A stretch of DNA of 64,000 nucleotides from a bacterium (GTDB lineage Bacteria > T1Sed10-126). The stretch lies in the NCBI GenBank assembly GCA_003554945.1, contig PWHN01000057.1:33804-97803 (forward strand). Direction: 5' to 3'. The notes beneath the pieces are model-generated. The model saw only the letters and a program-made list of their open reading frames with translations. It made no database searches and was not told the DNA's origin. Shown one piece after another: positions 52,413 through 60,644 of this stretch. The position numbers and the translations under genes were made by a program. Numbering within the stretch: position 1 is the first letter of the stretch; each line of letters begins with the position of its first letter.

Positions 52413-53267
52413 TTACACCTCGCCGGTTTCTTCCGTGTCAACTCGTTCTGAATCACTCTTTTCTTTATCCCTGGCTATTTCAGCGTCATTTTTCTCCTCT
52501 TCAGCGACTTCAATCCCCTCTTCTGATTCCTCAGCTTCCAACTCGCTGGTTTCTTTCTCTTCCTTTGTCTCTGATGATTTCTTCTCTTTCCGCTTTTTTG
52601 AACTGGATCGCCGCGGGCGTTCCAGAACCACGCTGTCCGGATAATGAAACGCTTTCATCACTTCATGCGAAAACTCCTCAAACTCAGCCGCGTAATGGTT
52701 TACCCGGTTGCGAAAATAGCTGTGGACGACGAGAAACGGTATCCCGATCGAAAGACCCACCGCTGTAGTTATGAGAGCCTGACTGATACCCTGGCCGACG
52801 GCCATCGGATCAGCCCCCGCACCTATAGAAACTTCTCCCATAGCCCTAATCATTCCAATCACGGTCCCCAGCAGACCGATTAATGGTGAAACCTGGGCCA
52901 GTATACCCAGCATCCGCACGCGCCGGCTTATGTTGCGCACGTGCAGGCTAGCCACGGAAGCCATCTCCGAAAGCATGTCTTCTTTGGGCAGTTCTGCTAC
53001 TAACTGAGCCGAGCTGACTATCTCCGCCATTGGCAGTGGCGACTCCTTTTTTGCTTGATCAATTTGTTCTTTTTTACCCCGCTTTATTGCCAGCAACAGG
53101 CTAACGGCGGCGCTTTCCTGGAAAAGACGCTCACGTCGTAAAACGATAAGTTTCTCCAGGATAATTGCCAGGCCGGCGATTGAGACGAAAAAGAGAACGT
53201 ATATAAGCACACCGCCCTGACTGACAAGCTGCTGCCATCCTTCCCAGGAATATCTCAATAACCACAT
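52413..53267 (-). CDS. exbB: ExbB/TolQ/MotA-family proton channel with long charged tail
   Basis: 284 residues. First membrane helix at about 18-40 (GGVLIYVLFFVSIAGLAIILEKLIV). The conserved MotA/TolQ core follows: LGILAQVSPLIGLLGTVIGMIRAM, then ISQALITTAVGLSIGIPFLVVHSYFRNRV. A 75-residue C-terminal tail of Lys/Glu/Ser (SSSKKRKEKKSSETKEEKET) is not part of the family core. It powers TonB with ExbD. The tail is unusually long and acidic. Confidence 0.93.
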   Translation of the reverse strand: MWLLRYSWEGWQQLVSQGGVLIYVLFFVSIAGLAIILEKLIVLRRERLFQESAAVSLLLAIKRGKKEQIDQAKKESPLPMAEIVSSAQLVAELPKEDMLSEMASVASLHVRNISRRVRMLGILAQVSPLIGLLGTVIGMIRAMGEVSIGAGADPMAVGQGISQALITTAVGLSIGIPFLVVHSYFRNRVNHYAAEFEEFSHEVMKAFHYPDSVVLERPRRSSSKKRKEKKSSETKEEKETSELEAEESEEGIEVAEEEKNDAEIARDKEKSDSERVDTEETGEV

Positions 53268-53291
53268 AGCTCTAACTCCTCCTATTATTGT

Positions 53292-53345
53292 GTTTAAAGG
53301 TTTTCATCCGTGCAAATCTGTGTTTATCCGTGCCCGCCCGTGTCC
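53292..53345. repeat. GTGTTTATCCGTGCAAATC-type word repeat
   Basis: TCATCCGTGCAAATCTGTGT then TTATCCGTGCCCGCCCGTGT: variations of ATCCGTG(C)/AATCTGTG joined without a fixed period. The spacer 53268-53359 between exbB and the barrel protein holds nothing else. Confidence 0.7.
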
Positions 53346-53359
53346 TAACGTCCCGAATA

Positions 53360-54286
53360 CTAAAAATTCACCGTGCCTCCGGTGCGGATAATATTCCCAT
53401 TTTCTTCCTGCATATAACCCAGCCGGAAGGAAAATCGCTCAAATTGAAAATCAAGGTTACCGGCCATTCCATCGTTATCCTCGTATATGTTGTGATAACC
53501 AACAGCCAGACTGACGTGGGGAGAATATAAAAAACGTAGCCCCCCGGCCACTCCAATCTGTTGATCGTCATCAGTATTACTGTTCTCATCTTCAAGATAA
53601 ACGGCATCCGCCGTTATCCCCAACCTGGTCTGAAACAGATACCAAGCCACACCCGCCCTGTATTGAGGTGGAAGCTTGTTTTGTTTATCGTCAACCTTCA
53701 AGGAACCGTTTATGTTTTTTCCTACGGCACCGAGCCATAAGTCAGGCGTCATTCGAAAAATCGCCCCGACGTCCATACTTCCGGCAGTCTCTCTGTCGTA
53801 GTCAAAGTCAATTTTAGAAGTCATTACATTCCCGGTCACTCCAAGAGCCAGTCTATCTGTAAGAAGCTGGCTGTAAGTGAGACCTGCTTTAAATTCATTG
53901 CCCTGGGGCCGATAGAGGTCATCGGGCTCTTCCGGTTCAAGTTCGCCGTAATCAAGCCACGTGAATTGGGTTGAAAAAGCACCGCCACCACGCATCGGAT
54001 GCGCCAGGGCAGCGCTTACAAGGTCCCATCCTTCACCCCAGCGCTGGTATTCAACGCTGAACTGGTTTGAAGCTATACGGCTAACGGCCGCCGGATTAGT
54101 AAAGCCTGCCTGTGCCGCTCGTGCATCAGCGGCGTAAGCCTGACCGACTCCCATGTTAAAAACCGGCAGATTCCAGCGCTCAAGATTGTCCCCCAGGGCC
54201 ACCTCCTGCACCGTCTTACCAGCATACAGCGGACTCGCCCCCAGAAAGAACCCTATTATTAATATAGAAAAAATGACTGCCTTCAT
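53360..54286 (-). CDS. PorV/UPF0164-like outer-membrane barrel protein (short)
   Basis: 308 residues from ATG 54286; longer in-frame reading to 54493 would translate a GC-rich repeat and is rejected. Signal peptide AVIFSILIIGFFLGASPLYA. NPAAVSRIASNQFSVEYQRW is the hallmark opening of the PorV/PorQ/UPF0164 group, followed by repeating amphipathic strands ending in Phe (LDFQFERFSFRLGYMQEENG, then GGTVNF at the very end). In T9SS, PorV shuttles cargo to the outer leaflet. A second barrel of the family lies upstream at 54914. Confidence 0.8.
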   Translation of the reverse strand: MKAVIFSILIIGFFLGASPLYAGKTVQEVALGDNLERWNLPVFNMGVGQAYAADARAAQAGFTNPAAVSRIASNQFSVEYQRWGEGWDLVSAALAHPMRGGGAFSTQFTWLDYGELEPEEPDDLYRPQGNEFKAGLTYSQLLTDRLALGVTGNVMTSKIDFDYDRETAGSMDVGAIFRMTPDLWLGAVGKNINGSLKVDDKQNKLPPQYRAGVAWYLFQTRLGITADAVYLEDENSNTDDDQQIGVAGGLRFLYSPHVSLAVGYHNIYEDNDGMAGNLDFQFERFSFRLGYMQEENGNIIRTGGTVNF

Positions 54287-54405
54287 TACTTTATTAATAC
54301 CACCTTTAAATGAAATCAGTCTCCTCAACAGTATCTTTCCATACGAAAAAAATAATCTTCCAGCTCTCAGTTCCCTCCCCTGAGAAGGAACAAAGTTTCC
54401 GCCTT

Positions 54406-54450
54406 TTAATCCCCTCCCCCCTGGAGGGGGAGGGTTAGGGTGGGGGGGAG
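54406..54450. repeat. GC-rich palindrome on one side of the DUF559 gene
   Basis: ATCCCCTCCCCCCTGGAGGG and GGAGGGTTAGGGTGGGGGGG form a palindrome in the leader of the short PorV-like gene. It is the counterpart of the copy at 54846 on the far side of the nuclease gene. Confidence 0.75.
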
Positions 54451-54489
54451 AATTAGAAAAAGAAACAGTAAAATGTCTCTCTAAATTTT

Positions 54490-54837
54490 TCATGATTCAT
54501 CAAGCCCCTTTAAAATTTGCTCCAATACTTTATCTATCTCTTTTAAAACTTCGTTGTTCCAAAACCTTAATACAGTAAATCCTTCACTATTCAACCGATC
54601 AGTTCTCTCATCATCATACGTCTTATTTTTTTGGTGCTGACCACCGTCTAACTCCACAATAAACTTTTTTTCAAAACATTCCACAATATATTTATCTATT
54701 GGCTGCTGACGTCGAAATTTATAGTCATCCAAATTTTTCTTCCTCAGGTGATACCAAAGTTTTTCTTCAGCATCTGTCATATTTTTCCGCAAGTGCTTCG
54801 CTTTTTCAACATTTTTCTTTTGATATTTACGTTTCAT
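54490..54837 (-). CDS. DUF559 / Vsr-like endonuclease-fold protein
   Basis: 115 residues of the very short-patch-repair-like nuclease fold. RKNMTDAEEKLWYHLRKK is the family opening. The FRRQQPIDKYIVECFEKKFIVELDGGQH stretch holds the PD-(D/E)xK-type residues (Asp, Glu, Asp, His), and LRFWNNEVL ends the domain. Such stand-alone genes are frequent, function uncertain. It is bracketed by C-rich palindromes in the middle of an envelope operon, so it looks like an insertion. Confidence 0.88.
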   Translation of the reverse strand: MKRKYQKKNVEKAKHLRKNMTDAEEKLWYHLRKKNLDDYKFRRQQPIDKYIVECFEKKFIVELDGGQHQKNKTYDDERTDRLNSEGFTVLRFWNNEVLKEIDKVLEQILKGLDES

Positions 54838-54845
54838 AATTCAAC

Positions 54846-54893
54846 TTCCCCCTCCCCTTAATCCCCTCCCTCCAGGGGAGGGGAGATATTTCG
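54846..54893. repeat. GC-rich palindrome on the other side of the DUF559 gene
   Basis: CCCCCTCCCCTTAATCCCCT with TCCAGGGGAGGGGAGA; same family as 14486-14527 (shares CCCCTTAATCCCCTCCCT in inverted form). Confidence 0.75.
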
Positions 54894-54913
54894 GGGGCTA
54901 TGGCCTTTCCTAT

Positions 54914-56176
54914 TCATTGGTTATCCCTCGCATTCTGCAGGTATTCCCGCGCCTTTTCATAATTACCAATCTGGTAATAAGCCTGTCCAAGCTGCCTGTA
55001 TACACCGCTCTGTCCGGGAGCATCCCGCAGACTCTGCTCCCACAACTCGATTGCCTGCTCGTAGTTACCTGCCTCTAAGTGCTGCTCGGCGCGCGAGTTA
55101 AGCTCAGCGTTTTCCTCATCAATTTCTTCACTGCGTTCTGGAATTAGCTCCTTAAGATCTCGCTCCAGCCCCTCGCGGAAGCGACGCCGTTCTTCAGGGT
55201 CTACAATCTCCGGTCGTTCCCTGATCAACCTTTCCTCGGGCCGGTGACCAAACTCGAAAGACATCGAGAAGACGTGACTGGCTTCCAGGTTTGTGCGATC
55301 AGAGTAACTGTAATCAAAAGCAAACTGACCATCATTAACTCCAAGACCGGTATAAAATTGCCCGTCGTCGCTATAATCACGCGAAGTAGAATAACCGGCC
55401 CGCAGGTCGAGAAAATTAACGAGATTATACTCCGCACCCAGGGCAAAATAAGTGATATTTTCCGGCTGATAATATATTAGATCGTTGGCCAACGTTAAAC
55501 GCCTCTCAAAGGGCTGAAAGTCATAAGCCCAACCGGCGCGAACAGTACGCGGCAGTGGATCTCCTTCTTCAATAAATTTGATATCCGGCCCCAGGTTCTG
55601 CACCACCGCTCCAAGACGCAGCGGTGTCCGCGGAGAACTGTAATGCAGGCCAAGATCGAGCGCATAACTGCTGGCATCATAGTCAGCCAGTTGTTCACGA
55701 ATGTATTTGGCGCCTGCTCCCAGAGACAGACCATAACGACTTCCGTAAGCGTAGTTTAACGAAAACGAACCGCTGTAATTTGTAAAATCAGAACCGTCCT
55801 CCCACTCTGAGCGGTAGTAATCAGTGGTGTGTAACAATCTCCCTCCCACGCCAACAGTATGACTGGCCCCAAACGGATAAGCCAGGCTCAAATATTCGTT
55901 GTCAATATCTAAATCGGGAAATAGCTGCTCGTGGCTGACGCTGAATACGCCCCGTTCCAACCGGCTCATGCCGGCCGGATTCCAGTACATTCCGAAACCG
56001 TCATCAGAAACAGCCGTATAGGCGCCGGCCATAGCCGTAGCTCGCGGGCCCGCCTTGACACGCAGGAAATCCGCGCCGACTATACCGACGTCACCAGCCC
56101 ACACCGGAGAAATCCCCAAACATAAAAACAGTATTACTGTCAATATTACCAAGGGCTCTATTTTTCGACTACTCAT
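54914..56176 (-). CDS. PorV/UPF0164-like barrel protein with C-terminal TPRs
   Basis: 420 residues. Signal peptide (LVILTVILFLCLGISPVWA). The barrel opens with VGADFLRVKAGPRATAMAGAYTAVSDDGFGMYWNPAGMS, a textbook PorV/PorQ start. Repeated strands run to about residue 310. A charged linker (EERRRFREGLERDLKELIPE) leads to two TPR units (AEQHLEAGNYEQAIELWEQSLRD and AYYQIGNYEKAREYLQNARD). The barrel-TPR fusion suggests docking of a periplasmic partner. Located between the secreted proteins and the TonB operon. Confidence 0.85.
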   Translation of the reverse strand: MSSRKIEPLVILTVILFLCLGISPVWAGDVGIVGADFLRVKAGPRATAMAGAYTAVSDDGFGMYWNPAGMSRLERGVFSVSHEQLFPDLDIDNEYLSLAYPFGASHTVGVGGRLLHTTDYYRSEWEDGSDFTNYSGSFSLNYAYGSRYGLSLGAGAKYIREQLADYDASSYALDLGLHYSSPRTPLRLGAVVQNLGPDIKFIEEGDPLPRTVRAGWAYDFQPFERRLTLANDLIYYQPENITYFALGAEYNLVNFLDLRAGYSTSRDYSDDGQFYTGLGVNDGQFAFDYSYSDRTNLEASHVFSMSFEFGHRPEERLIRERPEIVDPEERRRFREGLERDLKELIPERSEEIDEENAELNSRAEQHLEAGNYEQAIELWEQSLRDAPGQSGVYRQLGQAYYQIGNYEKAREYLQNARDNQ

Positions 56177-56257
56177 AACACTTCACCCCACAATGGGTAA
56201 AAGTTTCTCTCGCCAACATACCACAAACCATCTTCTGGCACGCAGATCCCGCCGCTA

Positions 56258-56345
56258 ACTTTCGCCCCCTCGCCCCATCTCCCCATCGACACTCCACGTT
56301 CCCCGCCCTTGAACTTGACCTTCGCTCTTGTTGTTGACGCCAAGC
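56258..56345. repeat. CGCCCCATCxCCCCATCGACACTCCACG word repeat
   Basis: TCGCCCCCTCGCCCCATCTC then CCCATCGACACTCCACGTTC, followed by CGCCCTTGAACTTGACCTTCGC. The same phrase recurs at 57957-58010 and 62100-62180. The spacer 56177-56365 otherwise holds only a GCACGCAGATCCCGC phrase also found at 57822. Confidence 0.75.
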
Positions 56346-56365
56346 GCGAAGCGCCCCGCGATCGT

Positions 56366-57745
56366 TTACTTAACAAGGGTAACCTTGCCCCTTTCGACGC
56401 CATATTGTGATTTAATCACGTAGACATAGGTACCACTGGCCACGTAACTGCCGCGGTCGTTCTTGCCCCACCAGCGGGCTTTGTTACCGCTTTCGCGAAA
56501 GTCTATGCCCCGTCCAACAGTCAACCGCCGCACCATCTGTCCCTGCACGTTGTAGAGGAAGATCTCCATACCGTCATCTGCCGGCAGATCCTGGAATACG
56601 AACGGGTCGCCTTCAAGCGGTTTAAACGGCGACGGCCAGGTTCTGACCTCATCCAGCGTATCGATGTGGTCGGGATCGGGATCGGGCGTCCAGACAGTGG
56701 TATCTTCCCCGGCCAGGGCAGCATCCATAACGTCCGTATTAACCGAGGCTCTAATGTAAGTAGTTTCGCCACGCACCTCAAGGAAGGGCGTCTTGCCTTC
56801 CAACGCCGGGTGTTCATCAAAACGTGAATGTCCCTCCGTAAAGCCAAACTCAAGCTCATAGAGTGGAATATCTGCATCTTCATCCTCTTCCAGAACTATG
56901 TCAAGTTCTGAACCGGTTAATTTATCACCATATTTATCCTCGGACCAAATGCTTACCGGCAGCGTATCGCCAATAGACGGCTGCTCTGCCCTGATCATAC
57001 CAAGAGGTTCTCCCGCTTCGTCCGTCCGCCCCACGTATTTTTCTTCCCTGAAATAGAGCGGCTCGGGTTCTTCGGCAGTTACTGGAATCACTACTGTATC
57101 TGCTCCGCGGCCTCGTTTAGAATCCACCCAGGCACTGTCGGGATGGCTGGTTTCTGCCACAATAGTTATCGTATCGGCTTCAAAATTACTATCCAGATCT
57201 ATCTCTAGACCAATATATTTGGTATCCATAGAATCAACTATAGACTCTATTCTGCCGGTAGAATCAATAGTATCCCCATCTACATCTGTTAGTCTGATAC
57301 TTTCTATGCCCGTTTCTCCAGCAACTGAAGTATCCGCGGAAAGACTGAACTCATCCGGCGCATTCCCCAGATTCCAGGCCTCAATGTCAATTATGTCAGA
57401 TGCGCCCGGCAACATTCTATGCTCGTTATGTTCGGGTATCAGGTGTGGGAACGCAAGCGTATCCACACTTGCCGAAACTTCTGCCGGAGTCATATACGTA
57501 GTATCTCCGCCGTCTCGGTTACGGGCGATCATAACCATTTCACCGGGACCGGCCGGCAGGCGATTATCAGGTGTTTTAGCATTCTCAATTACTGTTCCTA
57601 CAGGGGTCGTATCCGTCTCCAAATCATACTCAAATCTTCCTTCTACCGGACTAACACACAGCAGCAGAACGAGCAGACCAATCCCACAGAGCAGATAACG
57701 GGACCAATTGCGGAAAAGCCCGCTCATCCTGCTGGTTTCATTCAT
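56366..57745 (-). CDS. Secreted protein with FlgD/T9SS-like C-terminal domain
   Basis: 459 residues. Signal anchor (YLLCGIGLLVLLLCVSPVEG). The N-terminal half resembles that of the DUF11 paralogues upstream (a GDTTYMTP segment, NLGNAPDEFSLSAD), so it is a relative with a swapped C-terminus. The last 80 residues (WPSPFKPLEGDPFVFQDLPADDGMEIFLYNVQGQMVRRL, ending SGTYVYVIKSQYGVERGKVTLVK) form a FlgD-Ig/Por-secretion-like domain. Possible T9SS-type cargo. GAGGTG is 6 nt upstream of the ATG. Probably followed in the transcript by the PorV-TPR gene. Confidence 0.8.
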   Translation of the reverse strand: MNETSRMSGLFRNWSRYLLCGIGLLVLLLCVSPVEGRFEYDLETDTTPVGTVIENAKTPDNRLPAGPGEMVMIARNRDGGDTTYMTPAEVSASVDTLAFPHLIPEHNEHRMLPGASDIIDIEAWNLGNAPDEFSLSADTSVAGETGIESIRLTDVDGDTIDSTGRIESIVDSMDTKYIGLEIDLDSNFEADTITIVAETSHPDSAWVDSKRGRGADTVVIPVTAEEPEPLYFREEKYVGRTDEAGEPLGMIRAEQPSIGDTLPVSIWSEDKYGDKLTGSELDIVLEEDEDADIPLYELEFGFTEGHSRFDEHPALEGKTPFLEVRGETTYIRASVNTDVMDAALAGEDTTVWTPDPDPDHIDTLDEVRTWPSPFKPLEGDPFVFQDLPADDGMEIFLYNVQGQMVRRLTVGRGIDFRESGNKARWWGKNDRGSYVASGTYVYVIKSQYGVERGKVTLVK

Positions 57746-57764
57746 GCGTTACACCTCACTTTTG

Positions 57765-58008
57765 AACCACAGATTTCACAGATAAAATTCGGATTTAATT
57801 CAAAATAAACATCTTTTTGGCACGCAGATCCCGCAGATAACTTCGGATTTATGGTCAAGCCCTTGCTTTGGGCGGGCTGTGAACCGCTAAACCTAAATCC
57901 TGTCAATCCTGTCAATTGCCTCACGCCCTTGAACTTGACCTTGATTCCCACGCGCTTTCGCCCCCTCGCCCTATCGCCCCACCGCCCCATCGACACTCCA
58001 CGCGGTAC
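57765..58008. repeat. Word-repeat tract in the 58-kb spacer (left part)
   Basis: The 730-base spacer 57746-58475 has no convincing gene. This part strings together ACCACAGATTTCACAGATAA, CGCAGATCCCGCAGATAACT, CCTGTCAATCCTGTCAATTG, CGCCCTTGAACTTGACCTTG and TCGCCCCCTCGCCCTATCGC phrases, several shared with 56260, 60550 and 62100. Confidence 0.75.
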
Positions 58009-58262
58009 CAAACACACAGGAGGTGCACTTAGACTCGAATTCGCCGCAGAGGTCCCTGGATGCGATACAGGCCACCCCTGCAAATTACACCGGTCCGCAG
58101 ACCATCGCTTGCCCTGTCGCAAATCACGCACTAATTTGCTTCGGAGCCGGCCGCGGCTCCTATTGAACTGTTCCGGGCAACCACGCCTGCTCAGCACTGA
58201 TTCCCGGGTCGAGTCTATACTGCTTCGGTCATTCAAAAGATCCATCCTTTCTTCTGCAAATT
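58005..58262 (-). other. Conserved intergenic element, copy 1 (possible small reading frame)
   Basis: About 250 bases shared with 62232-62490. Read on the minus strand it starts GAAAGGATGGATCT, then diverges with conserved GTGATTTG and CAAGCGATGG words, and ends ACCTCCTGTGTGTTTGGTAC. Translated from that ATG both copies give MDLL, then (S/T)TRE, Gln-Asn spacing and a KRW stretch. That suggests either a short gene or a structured RNA; no good ribosome site exists. The remaining 58263-58475 shows nothing recognisable. Confidence 0.5.
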
Positions 58263-58475
58263 CAAATCACCTGCAAGTTGAGCAAGCCCCTCTCAACAGA
58301 TCATCAACCTCAATCTAAAGGCTCCGGCCCGCTCAGACATTCCCGATCACCGACCGGTTATCCGGAACTGTCCTGCCTGCACAAGCTGCACGCCTTACAA
58401 CCAACCCACCGGCAGCCTGCCGCAAGTATACAGCCGAACTACCGCAGTCCTGAGACCACCCAATAAAAAACATCA

Positions 58476-59750
58476 TCAGTTGATCTGAACAGTGAATTCA
58501 ACTAACCGGTTACCAGGCACATTTTCATTAAAATCCGGGTCTTCATCACCGTAAGGCCCTATCTCATGAAAATGCCAGCGGAGCATCTCTACGTCCGTAT
58601 CGCCATCTGTAGGTTCTTCACCGGTGAAATCATCGTAGTCGTAACCATCCGCATACTCGAATTCATCCGCTTCACCTTGCTCCCCCGAATAATACGTCGT
58701 ATGCTCCGGAATAGCATCGATGATCTCGATATCGGTCGCCGTGTCACCACCATGGTTGGAAACAGCTATCTCATAACTAATCGTGTCACCAGGGCGCCGG
58801 CGCCAGTCTTCAACATCCAGTGCTTGCTTATCGATAGCCATATCCGGACCTAGGACCTGAGTTACAAACCAGCCGGTCTGGGTGTCAAAACGGTCCTCTT
58901 CAACCGGCATTCCACGCTCCCAGCCGTCACCGTAGGGATATTCCCCCTCGTGAGTAGGGGCGTTATTGGTCACCTGAAACCTGGACTTTATCCAGTCTTG
59001 ATCACTTACATTTCCGTCGGAGGTAACGACAAGATAAATTGTCTTTACCTCGCCGTAGGACCAGCCAGATATTTCACCGTCGACAAGATTTCCATCTTGC
59101 CCGGCTCCGACCGCGTCCTGGGAACCATCAAAATCTGCCGCAGTATTGGCACCGTCTTCGTAGTAAAGCTCGACTGTAAACTCTCCTTCCTCTTCATCCG
59201 GGTCCAATTCTTCGACATAATTCTCGTGCAGCGCGTCGTAGTCGATGTTTACGTAGTTGTTACTCATGTTCATCACCTGCACGGCTCGCACCACCGAGTC
59301 GCTGGCTGTAATCGACACCGTGTCGGCCGGATCGTAATCCTCTAGATCAGAACCGTCACTCATCTCAACCTCACGGAAAATTTGCTCGAAATCCTGTCCT
59401 TCGACCGTGGAGGAGTCAGGCCGGGCAATATAGGACATGTCCCAGCCGGTATCGACGTTATCCTCAATTTGATCCGCTATAGCATAACTGGTGTCGGCTC
59501 CCTGCAAGTTTCTCCAACGCAGGGCCAGTTCACCAGGGTCGCCGGGCAGTTCCTGCGGGCCCGGATCAATAGCGTTAATTATCTCCTCCATCGCCTTGGT
59601 TATCGTGTCACCGTCATCAACCGCACTCTCCATCGAGATCTTGTCCGTGTCGGACTCTACTGCCTGTGAGGGCGATGGGCTCACAGCCAGTCCAAAGGCA
59701 GCAACAAAAGTCACTGCAAGAAAAAGAATTAAAATCTGTTTAAATCGCAT
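58476..59750 (-). CDS. DUF11-domain secreted surface protein, paralogue 1
   Basis: 424 residues. Signal peptide ending PSPSQA (about 30). N-terminal domain (about 31-120) with GELALRWRNLQGADTSY and DNVDTGWDMSYI. A central domain holds SVVRAVQVMNMSNNYVNIDYDALH and the GEVKTIYLVVTSDG strand. The C-terminus is one DUF11 repeat (RPGDTISYEIAVSNHGGDTATDIEIIDAIPEHTTY) that ends directly in FTVQIN. Strongly acidic. AGGAGGT is 6 nt upstream of the ATG. The leader copy at 59751-59862 is shared with paralogue 3. Likely S-layer or appendage component; inference. Confidence 0.85.
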   Translation of the reverse strand: MRFKQILILFLAVTFVAAFGLAVSPSPSQAVESDTDKISMESAVDDGDTITKAMEEIINAIDPGPQELPGDPGELALRWRNLQGADTSYAIADQIEDNVDTGWDMSYIARPDSSTVEGQDFEQIFREVEMSDGSDLEDYDPADTVSITASDSVVRAVQVMNMSNNYVNIDYDALHENYVEELDPDEEEGEFTVELYYEDGANTAADFDGSQDAVGAGQDGNLVDGEISGWSYGEVKTIYLVVTSDGNVSDQDWIKSRFQVTNNAPTHEGEYPYGDGWERGMPVEEDRFDTQTGWFVTQVLGPDMAIDKQALDVEDWRRRPGDTISYEIAVSNHGGDTATDIEIIDAIPEHTTYYSGEQGEADEFEYADGYDYDDFTGEEPTDGDTDVEMLRWHFHEIGPYGDEDPDFNENVPGNRLVEFTVQIN

Positions 59751-59862
59751 CGTTAGAACCTCCTGTGTGTGTGATACTGCAAGATTAATTGTGCGTAATG
59801 TAACGTCGTACTGTGCTGCTAATGCTGTCCTTTGCTACAATACTTGTCGTATCACCTCCCGT
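59751..59862 (-). promoter_or_regulatory. Conserved 110-nt leader, copy 1
   Basis: About 85 percent identical to 63737-63848. On the mRNA strand it begins with an extended Shine-Dalgarno GGAGGTGAT (59859-59851), runs through ACAGCATTAGCAGCACAG and GACGTTACATTACGCACAA, and ends in CACACACAGGAGGTTCTAAC before the ATG. Two strong ribosome-binding sequences about 100 nt apart are notable; only the proximal one serves the gene. Confidence 0.75.
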
Positions 59863-59867
59863 TGTTG

Positions 59868-59940
59868 GCGGGGAGCAGGGCGCAGGGGGCGGGGGGCTAA
59901 ACCCGTAAACCCTTAAAATCCTCTGCTCGCAGACCGTAAA
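59868..59940. repeat. GGCGGGGAGCAGGGCGCAGG-type G-rich repeat, copy 1
   Basis: TGGCGGGGAGCAGGGCGCAG then GGGGCGGGGGGCTAAACCCG, followed by TAAACCCTTAAAATCCTCTG. Near-identical tracts occur at 60372-60450 and 61929-61995, each upstream of a paralogue. Confidence 0.8.
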
Positions 59941-59977
59941 ATAATCGATCATTTCCATTTTATTTCCCTCTCCTTTT

Positions 59978-60346
59978 TTAAGACTTTCTCAAACTTTTTT
60001 GAAAATTCGTTATTTGTCGGGATAATTGCTCAAGTTCTGTCACAATATCCTTACAAGGGTCAGGATCAATTAACCCACGTCTACGAAAAACTGTAAGCAT
60101 ATTTACGTTCTCGAAAATAGAACGCCGTGCAATTCCCAAAAATCGGCTAAACTCCTTATCACTATCACAACCGGCTCCTTCCGCGATATTATTAGATACA
60201 GACAAAGCAGCTCCGTTAAGCTGCTCAGCAAATTTATACTTTTTCTTTTGCGCGATTTCCTCCGCTATGTCATAAAGCTTGTCTCCCACGTTTATTGCCA
60301 TTTTCCAAATTTCAAACTTCATAAAGCGAAACGGCTCGTCTTGCAT
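59978..60346 (-). CDS. Four-helix bundle (S23/IVS-type) protein
   Basis: 122 residues of the family first found in 23S intervening sequences. FMKFEIWKMAINVGDKLYDIA opens helix 1; AALSVSNNIAEGAGCDSDKEFSRFLGIARRS is the conserved centre with NIAEG and the F-x-RFL-x-IA pattern. Two further helices complete the bundle. ATG at 60346 has AGGAGTG 8 nt upstream. Function not established. It interrupts the tandem surface-protein genes and is flanked by G-rich repeats, consistent with insertion. Confidence 0.88.
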   Translation of the reverse strand: MQDEPFRFMKFEIWKMAINVGDKLYDIAEEIAQKKKYKFAEQLNGAALSVSNNIAEGAGCDSDKEFSRFLGIARRSIFENVNMLTVFRRRGLIDPDPCKDIVTELEQLSRQITNFQKSLRKS

Positions 60347-60364
60347 CTCAAATCACTCCTAAAA

Positions 60365-60644
60365 ATCTTTTGGCGGGGAGCAGGGGACCGAGGGCTGGGG
60401 ACCCGTTAACTCCTGAAAACCCTTGCTTAACCTGCTCTGCCTTGAGATATCCATCATCACTCATCAGTAACCTCTCCAGCTCAATTTCCTTTCTTGGTTT
60501 TGAACTGCTTTTTTTCTCGTTTTTGCTCTTAATTTTGCACTTGCCTTTGTCTTTTGCTCCACGCTCCCCGCCCCACGCGCCCTTCCCTCGCACTTGAACT
60601 TGACGTTAGCCCCCTGCCCCCTGCCCCACGCCCCCCGCTGCTCT
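60365..60644. repeat. G-rich copy 2 and C-rich word repeats upstream of the S23-type gene
   Basis: This 298-base spacer contains TGGCGGGGAGCAGGGGACCG with GACCCGTTAACTCCTGAAAA (60372-60425). Then come GCTCCACGCTCCCCGCCCCA, CGCACTTGAACTTGACGTTA and CCCCCTGCCCCCTGCCCCAC phrases (60547-60640). No coding region. Confidence 0.75.

Noticed and set aside
53360-54493. A longer 377-residue form of the short PorV-like protein
   Set aside because: The first 69 residues translate the GC-rich palindrome and precede a clear signal peptide at ATG 54286, so the shorter start is used.
57742-58245. A 167-residue minus-strand reading frame upstream of the FlgD-tail gene
   Set aside because: Most of it translates word repeats shared with other spacers (the CGCCCCATCGACACTCC phrase), composition is not protein-like and there is no ribosome site. 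Only the first 50 codons show any similarity to the 62-kb copy, handled as an intergenic element.
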